Shown piece by piece: positions 31,208 through 33,343 of a stretch of 33,343 nt of DNA (positions are counted from its first letter, which is position 1; each line of letters opens with the position of its first letter). Source of the DNA: Candidatus Sungbacteria bacterium RIFCSPLOWO2_01_FULL_54_21. Its GTDB lineage: Bacteria; Patescibacteriota; Minisyncoccia; Sungbacterales; HO2-52-23. The stretch spans positions 1-33,343 of the forward strand of contig MHQR01000014.1 of the NCBI GenBank assembly GCA_001820725.1, read 5' to 3'. Both the position numbers and the translations under genes were made by a program. The notes under the pieces were generated by a model that saw only the letters and a list, made by a program, of their open reading frames with translations, did no database searches and was not told the origin of the DNA.

Positions 31208-32539
31208 ATGAAAGTGTCTTTTTACGGGGGGGCGCGGGAGGTAACGGGCGCGTGCTATCTCTTTGAAACAAGAAAAACAAAACTACTCATTGACTGCGGC
31301 CTGTTCCAGGGCTCGCATGAATTGAGCGATACTAATTTCGGGCCGTTCTCTTTCTCCGCGAAAGATATTGATGCGGTGCTGGTTACGCACGCGCACATCG
31401 ATCACATCGGCAGGATCCCCAAGCTTGTACGCGAGGGATTCCGTGGGAGTATTTTCTCCACACCGGCCACGCGCGATCTGGCGCGCCTTTTACTCGAGGA
31501 TGCTCTGCATCTTGCCGAACGAAATCGTGAGGCCCTCTATACAAAAGAAGATCTGGAGCAGGCGCTTTCATTGTGGCAGGATGTGCCGTATGGCACGCGC
31601 AGGACGGTCGGGGATGTTGATTTTGAACTGGCCAATGCGGGACACATCCTAGGGTCCAGCATGATCGTGCTGTATGCGGAAGGGAAAAAGATTCTTCATA
31701 CCGGCGACTTGGGCAATGACCCGTCCGTACTCCTCCCGCCGCCCCAGCACTTCTCGGACATAGAGTATCTTTTTATTGAATCAACATACGGAAATATCGC
31801 GCACGAGGCCACGGAGGAGCGGACGCTGAAACTCGAGCGGGCTGTGGAAGACGTCGTCTCGCGCGGCGGCACGCTCATGATTCCCGCGTTTGCCGCTGAG
31901 CGCACGCAGGACATTTTGCACCTCCTCAATGAGATGCTTTTGTTCAAGCGGATTCCCGACGTGCCCGTATTTGTGGACTCGCCCCTGGCAATTCGCATCA
32001 CCGAAGTATACGAGCAATATCCGGAAGCATACCGTCCCGAGATACGCGAGCTTTTCGGCAAGCACCGGCACCTGTTCCGTTCCAAAAAACTCCATTTTAC
32101 CGAGACCGCCGAGCAATCCAAGGCGATCAACGAGGTCGCGGGACCCAAGATCATCATCGCGGGCTCCGGCATGCTCCAGGGCGGCAGGATACTACATCAC
32201 CTCCGGCGATATCTTCCAGATGAACGCAGTATGCTGTTGGTCGTGGGTTTTCAGGCCGCGGGCTCGCTCGGCAGGCGCCTCATTGAGGGCGCCGATCGCG
32301 TCAGAATTCTGAATGAAGAGGTGCCGGTGCGGGCGGAACTGCGCAAGATCAACGGCTTTTCCGCGCACGCCGACTATCCCCAGCTCTTCAAATTTGCCGC
32401 GTCCAGTCGCGACACGCTCAAGCGCGTCTTTGCCATACAAGGTGAAGAAATGCAAGCGATATATCTTGTCCAGCACATCCGTGATCGTCTCGGCCTGGTC
32501 GCGGAGGCGCCTGAACAGGATGCCGTGGCTGTATTCTGA
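31208..32539 (+). CDS. Beta-CASP metallo-beta-lactamase ribonuclease
   Basis: A 443-residue enzyme of the CPSF/RNase J-like beta-CASP group. Motif 1 is THAHIDHIGRIPKL near residue 61; motif 3 is NAGHILGSSM; motif 4 is LHTGDLGND; the beta-CASP part has FIESTYGN, MIPAFAAERTQDIL and IIAGSGMLQGGRILHHL; the last His motif is GFSAHADYPQL near 383. All metal ligands are present. It lacks the extra C-terminal domain of RNase J, so it is closer to the YSH1/CPSF73-like bacterial type. It likely processes or degrades RNA. Confidence 0.9.
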   Translation: MKVSFYGGAREVTGACYLFETRKTKLLIDCGLFQGSHELSDTNFGPFSFSAKDIDAVLVTHAHIDHIGRIPKLVREGFRGSIFSTPATRDLARLLLEDALHLAERNREALYTKEDLEQALSLWQDVPYGTRRTVGDVDFELANAGHILGSSMIVLYAEGKKILHTGDLGNDPSVLLPPPQHFSDIEYLFIESTYGNIAHEATEERTLKLERAVEDVVSRGGTLMIPAFAAERTQDILHLLNEMLLFKRIPDVPVFVDSPLAIRITEVYEQYPEAYRPEIRELFGKHRHLFRSKKLHFTETAEQSKAINEVAGPKIIIAGSGMLQGGRILHHLRRYLPDERSMLLVVGFQAAGSLGRRLIEGADRVRILNEEVPVRAELRKINGFSAHADYPQLFKFAASSRDTLKRVFAIQGEEMQAIYLVQHIRDRLGLVAEAPEQDAVAVF

Positions 32540-32569
32540 CGGAGGTTTCTGGTACGATATAGTCATGTA

Positions 32570-33169
32570 ATGCCTCATCTCATGCCTGAAGAAATAAAAA
32601 AAACGCCGCACATCCATCTCAAAGTAAAATTATGTATTTCAGGGGCCGCGGAGACCGGTCATTGCGCCCCCGACGCGCTTGAAAAAACCAAAGAACTTGG
32701 CCGCGAGATTGTGCGCCAGCATGCGGTGCTGGTTACCGGCGCTACGACGGGCGCGCCATACTGGGGAGCCATCGGCGCCAAGGAAGAAGGTGGATTTGTC
32801 ATCGGGGTTTCGCCCGCGATGTCGGAAGTGGAGCATGTAAAAAAGTACGCATTGCCCCTTGATTATCATGACATCATCATTTATACGGGATTTGGGTACG
32901 CGGGGCGCAATCTCATGCTCACCCGCGCGGCGGATGCCGTGCTCATTACCTGTGGCCGCATGGGGACGCTGAACGAATTCACGATCGCGTTTGAGGACAA
33001 CAAGCCCATCGGCGTGCTGACGGGCACCGGCGGGATGGCGGAAGAGATGAGAGAGATTTTGGAAGAAGCGCATCGGGGTATGGGGAGGGTAGTGTTTGAC
33101 GCCGATCCAAAAGCGCTGGTGGAAAAAGTGATGGCGCTCGTCAAAAAAGACAAAATTGTCGAAATATAA
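32570..33169 (+). CDS. LOG/SLOG-family Rossmann-fold protein
   Basis: A 199-residue protein with a Rossmann-like nucleotide-binding fold: LCISGAAETGH near residue 21, VLVTGATTGAPYWGA near 53, and GRMGTLNEFTIAFEDNKPIGVL near 129, which corresponds to the PGGxGTxxE motif of lysine-decarboxylase-like LOG proteins but with Gly-Arg-Met in place of Pro-Gly-Gly. The family includes cytokinin-activating phosphoribohydrolases and predicted nucleotide sensors. The altered motif makes enzymatic activity uncertain. The stop overlaps the permease start by one base (TAATG). Confidence 0.75.
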   Translation: MPHLMPEEIKKTPHIHLKVKLCISGAAETGHCAPDALEKTKELGREIVRQHAVLVTGATTGAPYWGAIGAKEEGGFVIGVSPAMSEVEHVKKYALPLDYHDIIIYTGFGYAGRNLMLTRAADAVLITCGRMGTLNEFTIAFEDNKPIGVLTGTGGMAEEMREILEEAHRGMGRVVFDADPKALVEKVMALVKKDKIVEI

Positions 33170-33343
33170 TGCGGGTATTTTTTGAGGCCGTGCTCATGCT
33201 GGCCGGCATGATTATCGGGGTGGGGATGTTCGCCATCCCTTTTTCTTTCGCGGCCGCGGGATTTTGGCTGGGTGCGGCCGAACTCGCCGTCCTGGCAATG
33301 GCGGTGCTGGCGCTTCATGTGTTGTATGGCGAGATCGTGCTGG
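33169..33343 (+). CDS. Amino-acid permease, 3' truncated by the window
   Basis: The frame runs off the right edge. It starts with a membrane helix (VLMLAGMIIGVGMFAIPFSF) containing the GxxIGxGxFxIP pattern typical of aromatic-amino-acid/tryptophan-type permeases, followed by a second helix. Only 58 residues are visible, so the substrate cannot be told. Confidence 0.75.
   Translation, partial: MRVFFEAVLMLAGMIIGVGMFAIPFSFAAAGFWLGAAELAVLAMAVLALHVLYGEIVL

Overview
The window looks like a chromosomal segment from a Candidate Phyla Radiation bacterium (Patescibacteria, most likely a Parcubacteria-type lineage). This placement is an inference. It rests on gene content: a MurE-like ligase with a GTKGKTT P-loop, a FemAB-type peptide transferase, an archease-like protein, secreted proteins carrying peptidoglycan-binding repeats, a beta-CASP nuclease, many ATGA start/stop overlaps and few strong Shine-Dalgarno sites. 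TGA is read as stop, so this is not a UGA-recoded lineage. GC content is moderately high in the core and lower in accessory stretches.

Layout. 1-5972 is a type III restriction-modification island: the 3' part of mod, an AlbA_2/HATPase_c_4 (Schlafen-like) gene overlapping it, then res. 5979-11300 holds holA, convergent rpsT, an aspartate carbamoyltransferase, a RelE-type toxin-antitoxin pair and uvrB; the TA pair lies between two perfect 79-bp copies of the uvrB 3' end. 11365-11679 has two tiny membrane-protein genes with strong ribosome binding sites. 11756-15921 is a compact plus-strand run: ruvA, femAB-like, murE-like, archease-like and a PHP-domain gene. 15961-21344 contains a DUF192-hydrolase fusion, a zinc-ribbon protein, a DEDD exonuclease-WYL fusion translationally coupled to a DUF458/YkuK gene, a small basic protein and an ABC exporter.

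21345-22924 is a gene graveyard with a frameshifted gene, an intact RHH/ParE toxin-antitoxin pair, a gene stub and the C-terminal end of a tyrosine recombinase. 22925-27775 is one giant secreted multidomain protein, followed by a strong terminator and tRNA-Arg(CCG). 28012-29985 is a lower-GC accessory segment: iterons, a MerR-HTH/HATPase fusion paired with a DUF4325 STAS-like protein, and three decayed or frameshifted genes. 30022-33343 has a structured non-coding stretch, a secreted PG-binding/LTD protein, a beta-CASP nuclease, a LOG-like Rossmann protein and the start of an amino-acid permease.

Two signals stand out. First, short A/C-rich heptanucleotide tandem repeats lie inside conserved genes (uvrB twice, femAB once, murE-like twice), always on the coding strand, where period 7 keeps the frame free of stops and gives the same cyclic heptapeptide in any frame. 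Perfect or near-perfect palindromes inside femAB and holA look like a second class of intragenic insert. Second, the MerR-HATPase plus DUF4325 pair preceded by three direct repeats at 20-21 bp spacing looks like a DNA-bound partner-switch regulator.
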